From Gammaproteobacteria bacterium (GTDB lineage Bacteria; Pseudomonadota; Gammaproteobacteria; Competibacterales; Competibacteraceae): a stretch of 53,357 nt of DNA. The stretch lies in the NCBI GenBank assembly GCA_024235135.1, contig JACKMZ010000015.1, positions 1 to 53,357 on the forward strand, written 5' to 3'. The notes beneath the pieces are model-generated. The model ran no database searches and was not told the origin of the DNA. It worked only from the letters and a program-made list of their open reading frames with translations. The position numbers and the translations under genes are program-made. Positions 25,853-33,699 of the stretch are shown one piece after another (positions within the stretch are counted from its first letter, which is position 1; each line of letters begins with the position of its first letter).

Positions 25853-28267
25853 TCAAATGGGGGACGCGCACACCACCCGAAAACCGATAGAGCTGCCGCG
25901 GCCGCCCGGCGCGCTAAAGTTGCGGTAGGCGGCGCGGGCGCTAGTACGGTCGCCGTCCCAGGAACCACCGCGCACCACCCGGCGGGCGTCACCCGCCAAA
26001 TCAATATTCTCCAGATTATCGAACTCGTTTAGACACCATTCCCAGACATTGCCGCTCATATCCGAGATTCCACCTAACGATTCGCCTTTCGGATACATCC
26101 CCACCGCAGTGGAACTGCTTATTTCACTTTCGCAGGTATTGGCACGGTTTTCCTCCCACTCCAGTCCCCAGGGATAGCTGTTAGCCTGATCGCTGCCTGT
26201 CGCCGCCAACTGCCATTCCCACTCCGTGGGCAAACGGATGTGGCAGGCCAGTTTGACGCTCAGCCACCGGCAGAACGGCACGGTTTCCACCCAGGCCACA
26301 TTTTCCGCCGGGTGGTTGCTGTATCGTTTGAATTGTCTACCCGGTTCCTCCGGCGGGCGGTCTACCCAAAGACCTTGCCACCATTCGGGATTGCGATAGC
26401 CGTCTTCCGCATTGAGAAACGCCCGGTATTGACCATAGGTGACCGGATATTTGGCGATGCGAAAAGGTTTGACGGAAAACGTTCCTGCGCCATCTTCCAG
26501 CGTCACTTCACCACCCTCCACATCGCACCAAACGATGTCGGGCATCCCGTCCTGGCGCAGTCCAACGCCGGGACGAGGATCACCCAACAAGGCAAGACGC
26601 ACTCCGATAATGGCGCGTTGTCGATGCGGGGTGTCATGTTCGTCAAGCGTCGCCAACATCGAAGCAGGGTCAAGAGGACCGAGAAAGTCTCTCTCCAAAT
26701 CGGTGAAATCCGCTGGCCCGAGCTTTAAGCGTTCCATCATAGCGACCGCCTCAACTACCCGCCCGTCGGGCCAGCGATGCTCATCCTGGCGGTTATGGTC
26801 GTTCCAATAGGCCGCAAGCTGCGTAATCTGACGGCGCAGCCGATGCTCGTCAGCGGTGTCTTGTATCCACTGCGCGAGTCGGGGCCAGGTACGAAACAGG
26901 GCTTCGTGGGCCACTTCCACCATTGACCGGCCGTCCTCGCCCGGCGTGCGTACCAGCAGCCGGGTATCCACAAGGCGATCAACCAATGCCTGGGCGGCGA
27001 CGCCATCCCCCAGTGTTGCCAATGGCGCCCGCTGCCGGGTCGCAACGCCGCGCTCGTCCACCTGCACCAATTCCCGAAACACGCGCTCCAATTCGCCCTG
27101 GGCGACAGCTTCGAGACTCTTGAACGTGTTCTCCGCCCGTTGGCTGATAGCTTGTTGGACGCCCCCGAAGGATTCGTAGGCCGCGCGGGTCAAATGTCCA
27201 TCTTCAGTACGCGCTTCATACAATTCATGCAGCGCGAAAGCCATTAAGGCCAACGCACCGGGTTCCGTACCTATGTCGCCCAAGATGCGGTCTACCAATT
27301 TGTCTTCAAAGGACAGCCCCGCAACCGCCGCCGGCCCCGTCATCATTTCGTAGAGCGCACCGGGTCCCGGTGGCCCCAGTGGATAGGAGCCCTCCTGCAA
27401 CAATCGGTCGAGACCCGGATAATCCAGACAGCGATGGAAAAAATCAGCCCGCATGGTGACGACGATACGCACCCGCGAGGCCCGGCTAGTCCTGGTCAAC
27501 AGGCGAATAAACGGTTGTCGATGCTTTTCTTCGGTAAGCGTGAACAACTCTTCGAACTGATCGATGAACACCAGCAGTTCCGCGTGGCTCGGGCAGCCGG
27601 ACAATACCCGCTCCGCCAATTCGATCAGGCCAAAACCGTGTTCCCCCCGCAACGTCTGGATGATCTCCCTTTCCCGGATGCCGTGCGCGCACAGCAACGG
27701 CTCCAGTCGGGCTGTCAGGGTGGGGTAAGGATCGCCTTCCGCGCCGCCTGGCGTGAATTCCACGCAAGGCCAATCCTGGCTACCCGCGATGCCATTGGCC
27801 TGTAATTGCGGGATCAAGCCGGCGGCCACCAAAGAGGATTTGCCGGAGCCGGAAGCGCCGACCACGGCAATGAAACGATGCGCCGGGTCGGTTCGCTTGA
27901 GCTTGTCCACCAATTGTTTGGTTTCACGGTAGCGACCACAGAAGATCAGGGCATCTTCCGGGTTGAAGCGACGCAATCCCAGAAAAGGCGAACGTGGCCA
28001 TGGAGTTTGCTGGGCGGGCCTTGGATTGGAACTGGAGCCTTTTTCCAGGAGCGGGAGCAAATCGTTGCGGTCGATGGCTTCCAAAGCTTGAGCCAGTTTC
28101 CCGAGCCATTCCCGCTCCCGTAACCAGTCCACGATCTCATCGGTCTCCCTACCGGGTCTAAACGCCTTACGGCGTTCGCGTGGAATGTCGAAATAAACCG
28201 CCAGGTCTTCCCAGTCATCGCCCAGGCGCTTACGCAGTTGAAGAATGGTTTTCCCGGAAAGTTCCAC
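25853..28267 (-). CDS. DGR target 2: Death-like domain, STAND NTPase and variable FGE-sulfatase domain
   Basis: The GTG start at 28265-28267 has AGGAG upstream and lies 13 bases after the TIR gene. Residues 5-75 are a Death-like module (LRKRLGDDWEDLAVYFDIP...). An nSTAND-type NTPase follows: Walker A GASGSGKSS (137-145) and Walker B LLVFIDQFEEL (231-241), then a helical region to about 550. The C-terminal FGE-sulfatase domain (FRIAKYPVTYGQY, RLPTEWEWQLAATG, GGISDMSGNVWEW, RRVVRGGSW) ends in VR2. Like target 1 it fits an NLR-like switch: the lectin-fold end senses, the NTPase oligomerises, and the N-terminal adaptor recruits an effector, here probably the TIR protein. Confidence 0.9.
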   Translation of the reverse strand: MELSGKTILQLRKRLGDDWEDLAVYFDIPRERRKAFRPGRETDEIVDWLREREWLGKLAQALEAIDRNDLLPLLEKGSSSNPRPAQQTPWPRSPFLGLRRFNPEDALIFCGRYRETKQLVDKLKRTDPAHRFIAVVGASGSGKSSLVAAGLIPQLQANGIAGSQDWPCVEFTPGGAEGDPYPTLTARLEPLLCAHGIREREIIQTLRGEHGFGLIELAERVLSGCPSHAELLVFIDQFEELFTLTEEKHRQPFIRLLTRTSRASRVRIVVTMRADFFHRCLDYPGLDRLLQEGSYPLGPPGPGALYEMMTGPAAVAGLSFEDKLVDRILGDIGTEPGALALMAFALHELYEARTEDGHLTRAAYESFGGVQQAISQRAENTFKSLEAVAQGELERVFRELVQVDERGVATRQRAPLATLGDGVAAQALVDRLVDTRLLVRTPGEDGRSMVEVAHEALFRTWPRLAQWIQDTADEHRLRRQITQLAAYWNDHNRQDEHRWPDGRVVEAVAMMERLKLGPADFTDLERDFLGPLDPASMLATLDEHDTPHRQRAIIGVRLALLGDPRPGVGLRQDGMPDIVWCDVEGGEVTLEDGAGTFSVKPFRIAKYPVTYGQYRAFLNAEDGYRNPEWWQGLWVDRPPEEPGRQFKRYSNHPAENVAWVETVPFCRWLSVKLACHIRLPTEWEWQLAATGSDQANSYPWGLEWEENRANTCESEISSSTAVGMYPKGESLGGISDMSGNVWEWCLNEFDNLENIDLAGDARRVVRGGSWDGDRTSARAAYRNFSAPGGRGSSIGFRVVCASPI
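25861..25984 (-). other. DGR variable repeat 2 (VR2)
   Basis: These 124 bases align without gaps to TR, on the same strand. There are 16 mismatches, 15 at TR adenines, mainly AAC to GAC, GGC or AGC. The single other change is CCC to CCG. The substitutions differ from those in VR1, so the two repeats were diversified independently. Confidence 0.95.
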
Positions 28268-28280
28268 CTGCGTTACGCTC

Positions 28281-29060
28281 CTAGCCGGCGTTGTTCAATA
28301 ACTTCACCAAGTCCGGCCTACCGATGCCAAACAGCCCTTCCGGCAGCCGATGCAAGGCGGCCCGTTCTTCCAACCAGGCTAGAATGTCATGGCACTCCCG
28401 GCCCGCTGTGAACCCGCACTGGCGATCCTTGGGAATACCCAAATAGACCGCCAAATCAACCCAGTCCTCGCCGAGCCGGCGGCATAGGGTGATTCGAACG
28501 GGACCGGGCAGATTCGTTAGAAGTATTGTTTCGCCACTCCCTGTGGTTTTCCCCGGCGTCATCGTGGTCGTGGGTTGCTGGGGATTCGGTGCCGATTGTC
28601 GTGCCTGCTGAATCGAATCGATCCGCTCCTGGAGTTGTTCCCGAATTTTTAGAAACAATCGCTTGCGTTGCCCCATCTCCATAAAGTGCTCTTCGACGGT
28701 CTGATCACCGCCGGGCAAAAACTGGCGGCTACTCAACCAATCGTGCCGCCGCCAATCGCAAGGAGACAGAATGATCGGGAAAAGATGCGTTTGCTGGGCC
28801 AGGCACTGTCTGATTTCGACATGCTGGCAGTAGTCCGAATCCAAGAACGCTTGGCTGACCAGGACCAACGCGATATCCGCCTTTTGCAAACTAGCCTTGA
28901 TGACTTCGTCCCAGGATTCGCCGACACGGATCTTACGGTCGGTCCAGAATTCGACGTTGCCTTTCTGCAACCCCTTTAAAAAGCCGAGCAGGGAGTCCTC
29001 GCCAAGATACTGGGCGTCCTGGTGGCTATAACTGATGAAGATTCTTAACGTATTGGGCAT
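28281..29060 (-). CDS. TIR-domain protein with C-terminal Death-like adaptor domain (candidate effector)
   Basis: The ATG is preceded by GGGAGG. Residues 5-140 form a TIR domain: LRIFISYSHQD, FWTDRKIRVGESWDEVIKASLQKADIALVLVSQAFLDSDYC. The acidic pair in SWDEVI lies where NAD-cleaving TIRs have their catalytic Glu. A charged helix and a disordered linker follow. Residues about 190-259 (LCRRLGEDWVDLAVYLGIP...ILAWLEER...DLVKLL) are a Death-like module very similar to the N-terminus of the sensor encoded 13 bases downstream. Bacterial TIRs kill infected cells by NAD+ depletion or make signalling nucleotides. Coupling to the sensor through matching adaptor domains is the likely mechanism, by inference. 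Confidence 0.9.
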   Translation of the reverse strand: MPNTLRIFISYSHQDAQYLGEDSLLGFLKGLQKGNVEFWTDRKIRVGESWDEVIKASLQKADIALVLVSQAFLDSDYCQHVEIRQCLAQQTHLFPIILSPCDWRRHDWLSSRQFLPGGDQTVEEHFMEMGQRKRLFLKIREQLQERIDSIQQARQSAPNPQQPTTTMTPGKTTGSGETILLTNLPGPVRITLCRRLGEDWVDLAVYLGIPKDRQCGFTAGRECHDILAWLEERAALHRLPEGLFGIGRPDLVKLLNNAG

Positions 29061-29099
29061 AGCGGCCTCCCTGTGAAATCTGGCCCCCCGCTGGAGGGA

Positions 29100-29939
29100 T
29101 CAATTTTTTGAAATCTTATTCAAGGCAGTCCCGATACGCTCGTGAATTTCCAGGAGCGACTGAAAACTTTCTCGATCCAGCGATGCCGTGCTTTTTTCCA
29201 AGGTTTCCAATGCTTGTGCAAATCGCTTCCCGGTTTTTACCGCCGTTTCGGCAAGAGGGTCAGCCGCCTTCGGGCGCCCCACCTGACCCTTGCGAGCCGC
29301 TTTCACGGTCGTCAACTTGCCCTGCGCAACCTGTTTCCAAAGTTTAATCTGTTGTTTGTCGTCCTTGATCCTGGCGATTTCGGAAAGTATCGATTTATTG
29401 ACGTGGGCAACGGACTTGTATTGTTCCCTGACAACCGGGGGGAGTTTGAGAAGGCTTAACGTTTGGCTCACCGTGTTTTGCGCTTTACCAATGATCGCAC
29501 CCAATTGTTCTTGCGTGTAGCGGTGGCGTTCGATCATGAGGTCGAGGGCTTCAGCCTCTTCCAATGGATCGAGATCCTCCCGCTGGATGTTCTCGATCAG
29601 TGCGATCTCTTCCGAATTACCCGTCGTGAGTATGGCGGGGATGCTGGTTCTTTCTAACAGTTCGAAGGCTCGCAACCGCCGTTCGCCAGCTACCAAAACA
29701 TAACCTTTGCCGGTATCGGCTTTCTTAACCGTGATCGGTTGGATTAGGCCATGCTTTGCGATGGTCTCGGCGAGCTCTTGCAGGCTTTGTTGGTTAAAGG
29801 TTTTGCGCGGCTGGTCAGGGTTAGGGGAAATATCGGCCAGATCGATCTCCATGATCTGCGGTAAATCCTCGGAAGTACCGAAAAAGACATCCCGGCTCAG
29901 CTTGCTACTGAGGGGCGTGCCGCTTTTCTTCTTAATCAT
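29100..29939 (-). CDS. parB: ParB-family partition protein
   Basis: The 279-residue protein has the ParB/Spo0J N-terminal CTPase domain (IMEIDLADISPNPDQPRKTF, the AGERRLRAFE box, IALIENIQREDLDPLEEAEA), a helix-turn-helix (YTQEQLGAIIGKAQNTVSQTLSLL) and a C-terminal dimerisation region. Its start overlaps the end of parA by eight bases. It would load on a parS site and spread. The gene ends 39 bases before the TIR gene on the same strand, so read-through into the DGR effector operon is possible. Confidence 0.93.
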   Translation of the reverse strand: MIKKKSGTPLSSKLSRDVFFGTSEDLPQIMEIDLADISPNPDQPRKTFNQQSLQELAETIAKHGLIQPITVKKADTGKGYVLVAGERRLRAFELLERTSIPAILTTGNSEEIALIENIQREDLDPLEEAEALDLMIERHRYTQEQLGAIIGKAQNTVSQTLSLLKLPPVVREQYKSVAHVNKSILSEIARIKDDKQQIKLWKQVAQGKLTTVKAARKGQVGRPKAADPLAETAVKTGKRFAQALETLEKSTASLDRESFQSLLEIHERIGTALNKISKN

Positions 29940-30705
29940 CGGTCAGCAGCCTTGCCGCCAGGGACTGATAAATCTGGACACCCGGCGTCTCGGGAAGAAT
30001 CTCCAAGGTCGCTTTACCTTCAACGGGCGCCTTATCGAAAGCCGTGCTGCGGTGGATCGGTTCGAACACTTCAATGCGAGGGGAAAGCGATTTATGCAGT
30101 TCGGCCAAACATTCCTTGTCGTGCGTATTTCGGGCGTTAAACATGGTCGGCAATACGCCGATTACCTTAAGGTCCGGGTTAATTCTACGTCGGAGCTTTT
30201 CCACGGTTTCCAGCAGCAAGGGAATGCCCATGATCGAAAGATAATCCGTCTTAACGGGAATCAACACATACTGGGCTGCCGCCAAGGCATTGATCGTCAA
30301 CAGCGTGAGCGAAGGCGGACAATCCAAGAAGATAAAGTCGTACTCGTTCTTTACCTCGTCCAATTTCTCTCTCAACACACCCGCGCTATCCCATAGCGAT
30401 ACCAATTCGGGTTCGGCACTGGCTAAGCGGATACTGGAAGGCACTAAGGCGGGTTTACTGCCGTCGGCTTCGATAACTAAGCTGCGTAGGGGGCGGTCCT
30501 TAATTAGCGCGTAATAGAGCGTCCGTTCTTCTTGTTCGAGATGGCGAGGATCGCAACCCAAATAGATGGTAAGGCTGCTCTGGGCATCGACATCAATCGT
30601 TAGTACGCGTTTGTTCTTCTGCCTTAACGCGTAGGCGAGATTGACGGTTGATGTCGTCTTGCCTACTCCCCCCTTCTGATTCGCGAGCGCGATTATTTTT
30701 CCCAT
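29932..30705 (-). CDS. parA: ParA-family partition ATPase
   Basis: The 257-residue protein shows the deviant Walker A KGGVGKTTSTVNLA at its start, the A' motif TIDVDAQSS and the Walker B region FIFLDCPPSL. It lacks the N-terminal helix-turn-helix of type Ia plasmid ParA and so resembles chromosomal-type or ICE-type ParA. With ParB it would segregate the element. A 26-base perfect palindrome lies 32 bases upstream of the start and is a likely operator. Confidence 0.94.
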   Translation of the reverse strand: MGKIIALANQKGGVGKTTSTVNLAYALRQKNKRVLTIDVDAQSSLTIYLGCDPRHLEQEERTLYYALIKDRPLRSLVIEADGSKPALVPSSIRLASAEPELVSLWDSAGVLREKLDEVKNEYDFIFLDCPPSLTLLTINALAAAQYVLIPVKTDYLSIMGIPLLLETVEKLRRRINPDLKVIGVLPTMFNARNTHDKECLAELHKSLSPRIEVFEPIHRSTAFDKAPVEGKATLEILPETPGVQIYQSLAARLLTDD

Positions 30706-30736
30706 GGCAACTTTATGATCTAGTTGGAATAAATTG

Positions 30737-30762
30737 AAAAATATCCGACGTCGGATATTTTT
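30737..30762. promoter_or_regulatory. 26-bp perfect palindrome upstream of parA
   Basis: The core is ATATCCGACGTCGGATAT, extended by four A:T pairs on each side. It sits between the second parB-like gene and the parA start. It could be the operator for ParA/ParB autoregulation, a partition site, or a terminator for the gene upstream, since the stem ends in a T-run. Confidence 0.6.
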
Positions 30763-30854
30763 TGCGGACGGGAATTCGCTTTAAATCGATAAGGCGCATA
30801 ACCCAGCCAATATTTCCAAGATTTTACTTCTTGTACAAACGCGCAACCAAGTAT

Positions 30855-31658
30855 TTATCCAGGTGAGTATCCCATTCTCGCCAACACCCCATCGAATATT
30901 TCCAAGTCATCGAAGTCGATCACCAGTTGCCCACGGCCTCCCTCAGCATAATTCACCGTTACCCGCGTCCCGATGAGTTCACTCAGTTCATTCTCCAGAC
31001 GCGTGATATTGGGGTCCTTACCCGGCGGCGATGGCTCTGCCGGAGCGTCCACCCGGCGATTTTCACCTCCTTGTTTATACGCTTTCGCCAGGACTTCAAC
31101 CTGTCGCGTGTTCAACCGCTCGCGTTCAATCCGTTGGGCAAGTTCTAGCTGGGCACGCTCTGTCAGTCCCACTAACGCCCGTGCTTTGCCAGGCTCCAAG
31201 GCGCCTTTTGCTACACGCGCCTGAACGCTGGGAACCAGTTGCAACAAACGCAAGCGATGCGATGCTTCCGTGCGAGACAGATTCAGGACTTGGCCTGCGG
31301 CGGTGATACTTAGCCCGTCCTCTACCCAGGACTGCAAAACTTCAGCCTCGGCGATTGGATGAGTCGTCTCACCCCCCAAATCCTGTTCGATGAGCCGGCG
31401 AGCCTCGTCATCGTCCAAGGAATCACGGATCAGTATTGGAAGCGCGGATAGTTGTGCCCGCTGTGCTAACAGCCAATGCCGAAGGCCGGTGAGAATTTCA
31501 TAGTTCTGAGGTACTGTCTGGGGAATCGGCCGAACCGTCACCGGATCGACGAAACCCACCTGGCGCGCTAAAGCCACGGCATGCGCCGTTGGCCACGGCA
31601 AGGGAACGGCCGGACGTAGGGCGCTGATCTTGAGTAGATAGAGAGGAACACTCAACAT
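30855..31658 (-). CDS. Second, divergent ParB-like protein
   Basis: The 267-residue product has a degenerate ParB N-terminal domain (LTGLRHWLLAQRAQL where others have the GERR box), then a helix-turn-helix (LSITAAGQVLNLSRTEASHRLRLL) and a C-terminal region ending in a small beta-rich segment (RVTVNYAEGGRGQLVIDF), as in plasmid and ICE ParB/KorB-like proteins. It is encoded upstream of parA on the same strand. Loss of the canonical CTP-binding residues would make it a DNA-binding regulator rather than a spreading clamp; that is inference. Two GTGTCA-N2-TGACAC sites lie just before its start. Confidence 0.8.
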   Translation of the reverse strand: MLSVPLYLLKISALRPAVPLPWPTAHAVALARQVGFVDPVTVRPIPQTVPQNYEILTGLRHWLLAQRAQLSALPILIRDSLDDDEARRLIEQDLGGETTHPIAEAEVLQSWVEDGLSITAAGQVLNLSRTEASHRLRLLQLVPSVQARVAKGALEPGKARALVGLTERAQLELAQRIERERLNTRQVEVLAKAYKQGGENRRVDAPAEPSPPGKDPNITRLENELSELIGTRVTVNYAEGGRGQLVIDFDDLEIFDGVLARMGYSPG

Positions 31659-31669
31659 GGATAGCTATT

Positions 31670-31685
31670 CGTGTCACATGACACG
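31670..31685. promoter_or_regulatory. parS-like inverted repeat, copy 1
   Basis: CGTGTCACATGACACG has 7-base arms around a two-base centre and resembles the size and layout of parS sites (16 bp, TCA-TGA core). It lies 12 bases upstream of the start of the second ParB-like gene. Confidence 0.6.
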
Positions 31686-31731
31686 CTTTTCGTTACAAGC
31701 CGACACAGATTCAAGGATAGGCTGAGTAGAG

Positions 31732-31749
31732 TTTCCGTGCGCACGGAAA
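31732..31749. promoter_or_regulatory. 18-bp perfect palindrome
   Basis: TTTCCGTGCGCACGGAAA lies between the two parS-like repeats. It is probably an operator for a different dimeric regulator. Confidence 0.5.
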
Positions 31750-31782
31750 AATGCCGCCTAACTAAGCCAGTATATTGCAAAG

Positions 31783-31800
31783 CCGTGTCATGTGACACGG
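31783..31800. promoter_or_regulatory. parS-like inverted repeat, copy 2
   Basis: CCGTGTCATGTGACACGG has 8-base arms around a two-base centre and shares GTGTCA-N2-TGACAC with the copy at 31670, 113 bases away. Confidence 0.6.
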
Positions 31801-31970
31801 CACACAACAGACCCCTTCAAGATACGAAGGGCGCTAGCGAATTTTTAGCCACTGTCGCGAAACCAGACGGCGCAACAAAAGCTAATTATTGCGGATAGGC
31901 GCCAAAATTCGGAGGTTATCCACAGATTTTGCGGACAATCGTCGTCTGGATGGCGCTTGGTCGAGCGGAT

Positions 31971-31994
31971 CAATTGAAGCTGAGCCTTCAATTG
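31971..31994. repeat. Inverted repeat (9-bp arms)
   Basis: CAATTGAAG and CTTCAATTG are separated by six bases. The repeat may form a hairpin or bind a regulator. The gene-free stretch 31659-32060 otherwise contains only the palindromes listed here. Confidence 0.5.
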
Positions 31995-32013
31995 CCGTGG
32001 CGGCCTCTACTTG

Positions 32014-32039
32014 ATAGCCTATGCCAAAGCATAGGCTAT
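32014..32039. promoter_or_regulatory. Inverted repeat upstream of vapBC (11-bp arms)
   Basis: ATAGCCTATGC and GCATAGGCTAT are separated by CAAA, 22 bases before the antitoxin start. VapB-type antitoxins bind such repeats to repress their operon. Confidence 0.6.
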
Positions 32040-32060
32040 TCATATTGAGCGGAAATACCC

Positions 32061-32294
32061 ATGGCCACCCAACGTCACGTCCGGCTTTTCAAAAACGGCC
32101 GCAATCAGGCTTTACGCATTCCCCGCGAATTCGAGCTACCTGGCAACGAGGCCATCATTTACAAAGAGGGTAATCGATTGGTTGTCGAGCCCGTACAGCG
32201 TTGTTCGTTACTCGCGCTTCTGGCTACCTGGCAACCGCTGACGGAGTATGTTCCGGCTATCGAGGACAGACCGCCCGAGCCGGTGGATCTGTAG
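32061..32294 (+). CDS. vapB: VapB/VagC-type AbrB-fold antitoxin
   Basis: The 77-residue protein has the swapped-hairpin AbrB pattern VRLFKNGRNQALRIPREFELPGNEAIIYKEGNRLVVEP and an acidic, Pro-rich tail that would wrap around the toxin. It overlaps nothing but ends one base before the PIN toxin start, the standard vapBC arrangement. An 11-bp inverted repeat before the gene is the likely autoregulatory operator. Confidence 0.9.
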   Translation: MATQRHVRLFKNGRNQALRIPREFELPGNEAIIYKEGNRLVVEPVQRCSLLALLATWQPLTEYVPAIEDRPPEPVDL

Positions 32295-32295
32295 C

Positions 32296-32706
32296 ATGCC
32301 CGCGCGTCGCTACCTGCTGGATACCCACATGCTGTCCAGTTTGTTGAAACAACCCGCCGGTAGGGTAGCGCAACGAATCCAAGCGGTCGGTGAGGATGCC
32401 ATCGGCACCAGTATTATCGTCGCGTGTGAATTGCGTTACGGGGCCGCAAAAAAAGATTCGCCCACTCTCTCGGCTAAAGTTGAGCAACTGTTGTCGGCCA
32501 TCGAGGTGCTACCCCTAGATGAGGGGGTGGACAAACAATACGGAGCTATACGCACCGTGTTGGAGAAGGTAGGTACACCCATCGGCGCTAACGATTATCT
32601 GATCGCCGCGCAGGCGCTTTCTTTGGCCCTGACTCTGGTAACCGACAATATAGGGGAGTTTTCCAGAGTGCCCGGATTGTCGGTTGAAAACTGGCTGGCG
32701 CCTTGA
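32296..32706 (+). CDS. vapC: VapC PIN-domain ribonuclease toxin
   Basis: The 136-residue protein begins YLLDTHMLSSLLKQP (first catalytic Asp), continues with SIIVACELRYGAA (Glu), and ends with GTPIGANDYLIAAQAL and LVTDNIGEFSRV, giving the four acidic PIN positions. Length and order are intact, unlike the PIN fragments at 19990 and 44512. VapC enzymes cut tRNA or rRNA. With VapB it probably stabilises the element. Confidence 0.92.
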   Translation: MPARRYLLDTHMLSSLLKQPAGRVAQRIQAVGEDAIGTSIIVACELRYGAAKKDSPTLSAKVEQLLSAIEVLPLDEGVDKQYGAIRTVLEKVGTPIGANDYLIAAQALSLALTLVTDNIGEFSRVPGLSVENWLAP

Positions 32707-32855
32707 ATCAGCCAGGAAACCCCAAAGGGCCTGCCCTCTGGCTATGTGCCGGGAACGCATGATCCACCGAACACACCTCAGAATGCCTCGGTCAGGCGGG
32801 GTAACACCCTGAAAAACGCCTGAAAGCCACCCGGCGCGGCTAATATCTCCCGAAA

Positions 32856-33200
32856 CTATCCCCCACGCGGACCCGGCCGATACATCGGTCGGGGCGCCGA
32901 AGCCGCATCAGTCTGAGCGTTCAACGCCTCCCAGGACGGCTGTTCCACCGCATAAGGCTGCAGGACAGCCGCCTGCCCGGCGTTCTTCTTCAGCCGCTCC
33001 AGAATCCGCAGTAACGGTTCGCCTTTTTGCAGGGATTTTTGCAAGGCATTGAGCACCAACGTGGGGCTGGGTGACTGTCGCAAGGCGCTCTCCAGTTGCT
33101 GCCGCTGTGCCGGGGTCAGGGCCATCCCCAGGCCGGGCGTCAGCGTGGGATCGTGGGGAACCGTTCCCGCCAGCGGGATCGCCACTAGGGATTTAGCCAT
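32856..33200 (-). CDS. Hypothetical conjugation-linked protein (114 aa)
   Basis: A small, soluble, Pro/Gln-rich protein with a central helical part (LTPAQRQQLESALRQSPSP...) and a flexible C-terminus. Its start overlaps the stop region of the next gene upstream by 16 bases, so the two are coupled. The family is not recognised. Its position beside the coupling-protein block suggests a conjugation accessory role. Confidence 0.55.
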   Translation of the reverse strand: MAKSLVAIPLAGTVPHDPTLTPGLGMALTPAQRQQLESALRQSPSPTLVLNALQKSLQKGEPLLRILERLKKNAGQAAVLQPYAVEQPSWEALNAQTDAASAPRPMYRPGPRGG

Positions 33201-33682
33201 CGTTCGGGCTCCTCGAAAGTCAGTTGTACTCCGCGTGTTGAGTCGAGATCCTCCAGGGAGGAGACCGGCCGGCGGCTCTCCGGGTGGCCGAGTGTTGCCT
33301 CATAGGTGGAGGTCCACGGGATAAGACAGCAAACACCGCGTTCCCGACAACGGGCCGCCCACTCCGTCAGGGCCAGCGGCCAACTGCTGGGCAACACGAT
33401 CACCAAGGACTCGGGAGCCGTCATGATCAGCCCCAGACCCATCGGACCGGCCGTGATTCCCCGCCAGATTGCGGCAAACCACCAAAACGAACGCGGGTAG
33501 GCGAGAAAGGGGCCGGCCTCGGCAGTACACCCGATCTGGAAACAGTTCGCCACACCGGGCTGGAACACCAACCGGGTCGTCTCCCCGGAGTTGACTGATT
33601 GCAACGTGTAGTGATCCGCTGTCGCCCTCAGCCAGGCGAGCAGACCCACCTGGGCTTTCTCGGCTTCTGTCGATTCAACCAT
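33185..33682 (-). CDS. Hypothetical protein (165 aa) beside the coupling-protein block
   Basis: A soluble protein with Trp-rich central sequences (PRSFWWFAAIWRGITAG) and a conserved-looking MTAPESLVIVLPSSWPLAL strand-helix region. It has no signal peptide. It is the first gene of a two-gene leftward operon and is divergent from the gene at 33760, with the AT-rich promoter element between them. I do not recognise the family. IcmS/IcmW-like adaptor chaperones have similar size, but no sequence similarity was evident. Confidence 0.6.
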   Translation of the reverse strand: MVESTEAEKAQVGLLAWLRATADHYTLQSVNSGETTRLVFQPGVANCFQIGCTAEAGPFLAYPRSFWWFAAIWRGITAGPMGLGLIMTAPESLVIVLPSSWPLALTEWAARCRERGVCCLIPWTSTYEATLGHPESRRPVSSLEDLDSTRGVQLTFEEPERWLNP

Positions 33683-33699
33683 CGTCTTTCCTCATTTCT

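Noticed and set aside
25719..25860. Possible CRISPR-like or tandem repeat between TR and VR2
   Set aside because: The recurring blocks are DGR repeats and the VR-flank hairpins, not regularly spaced identical repeats with spacers.
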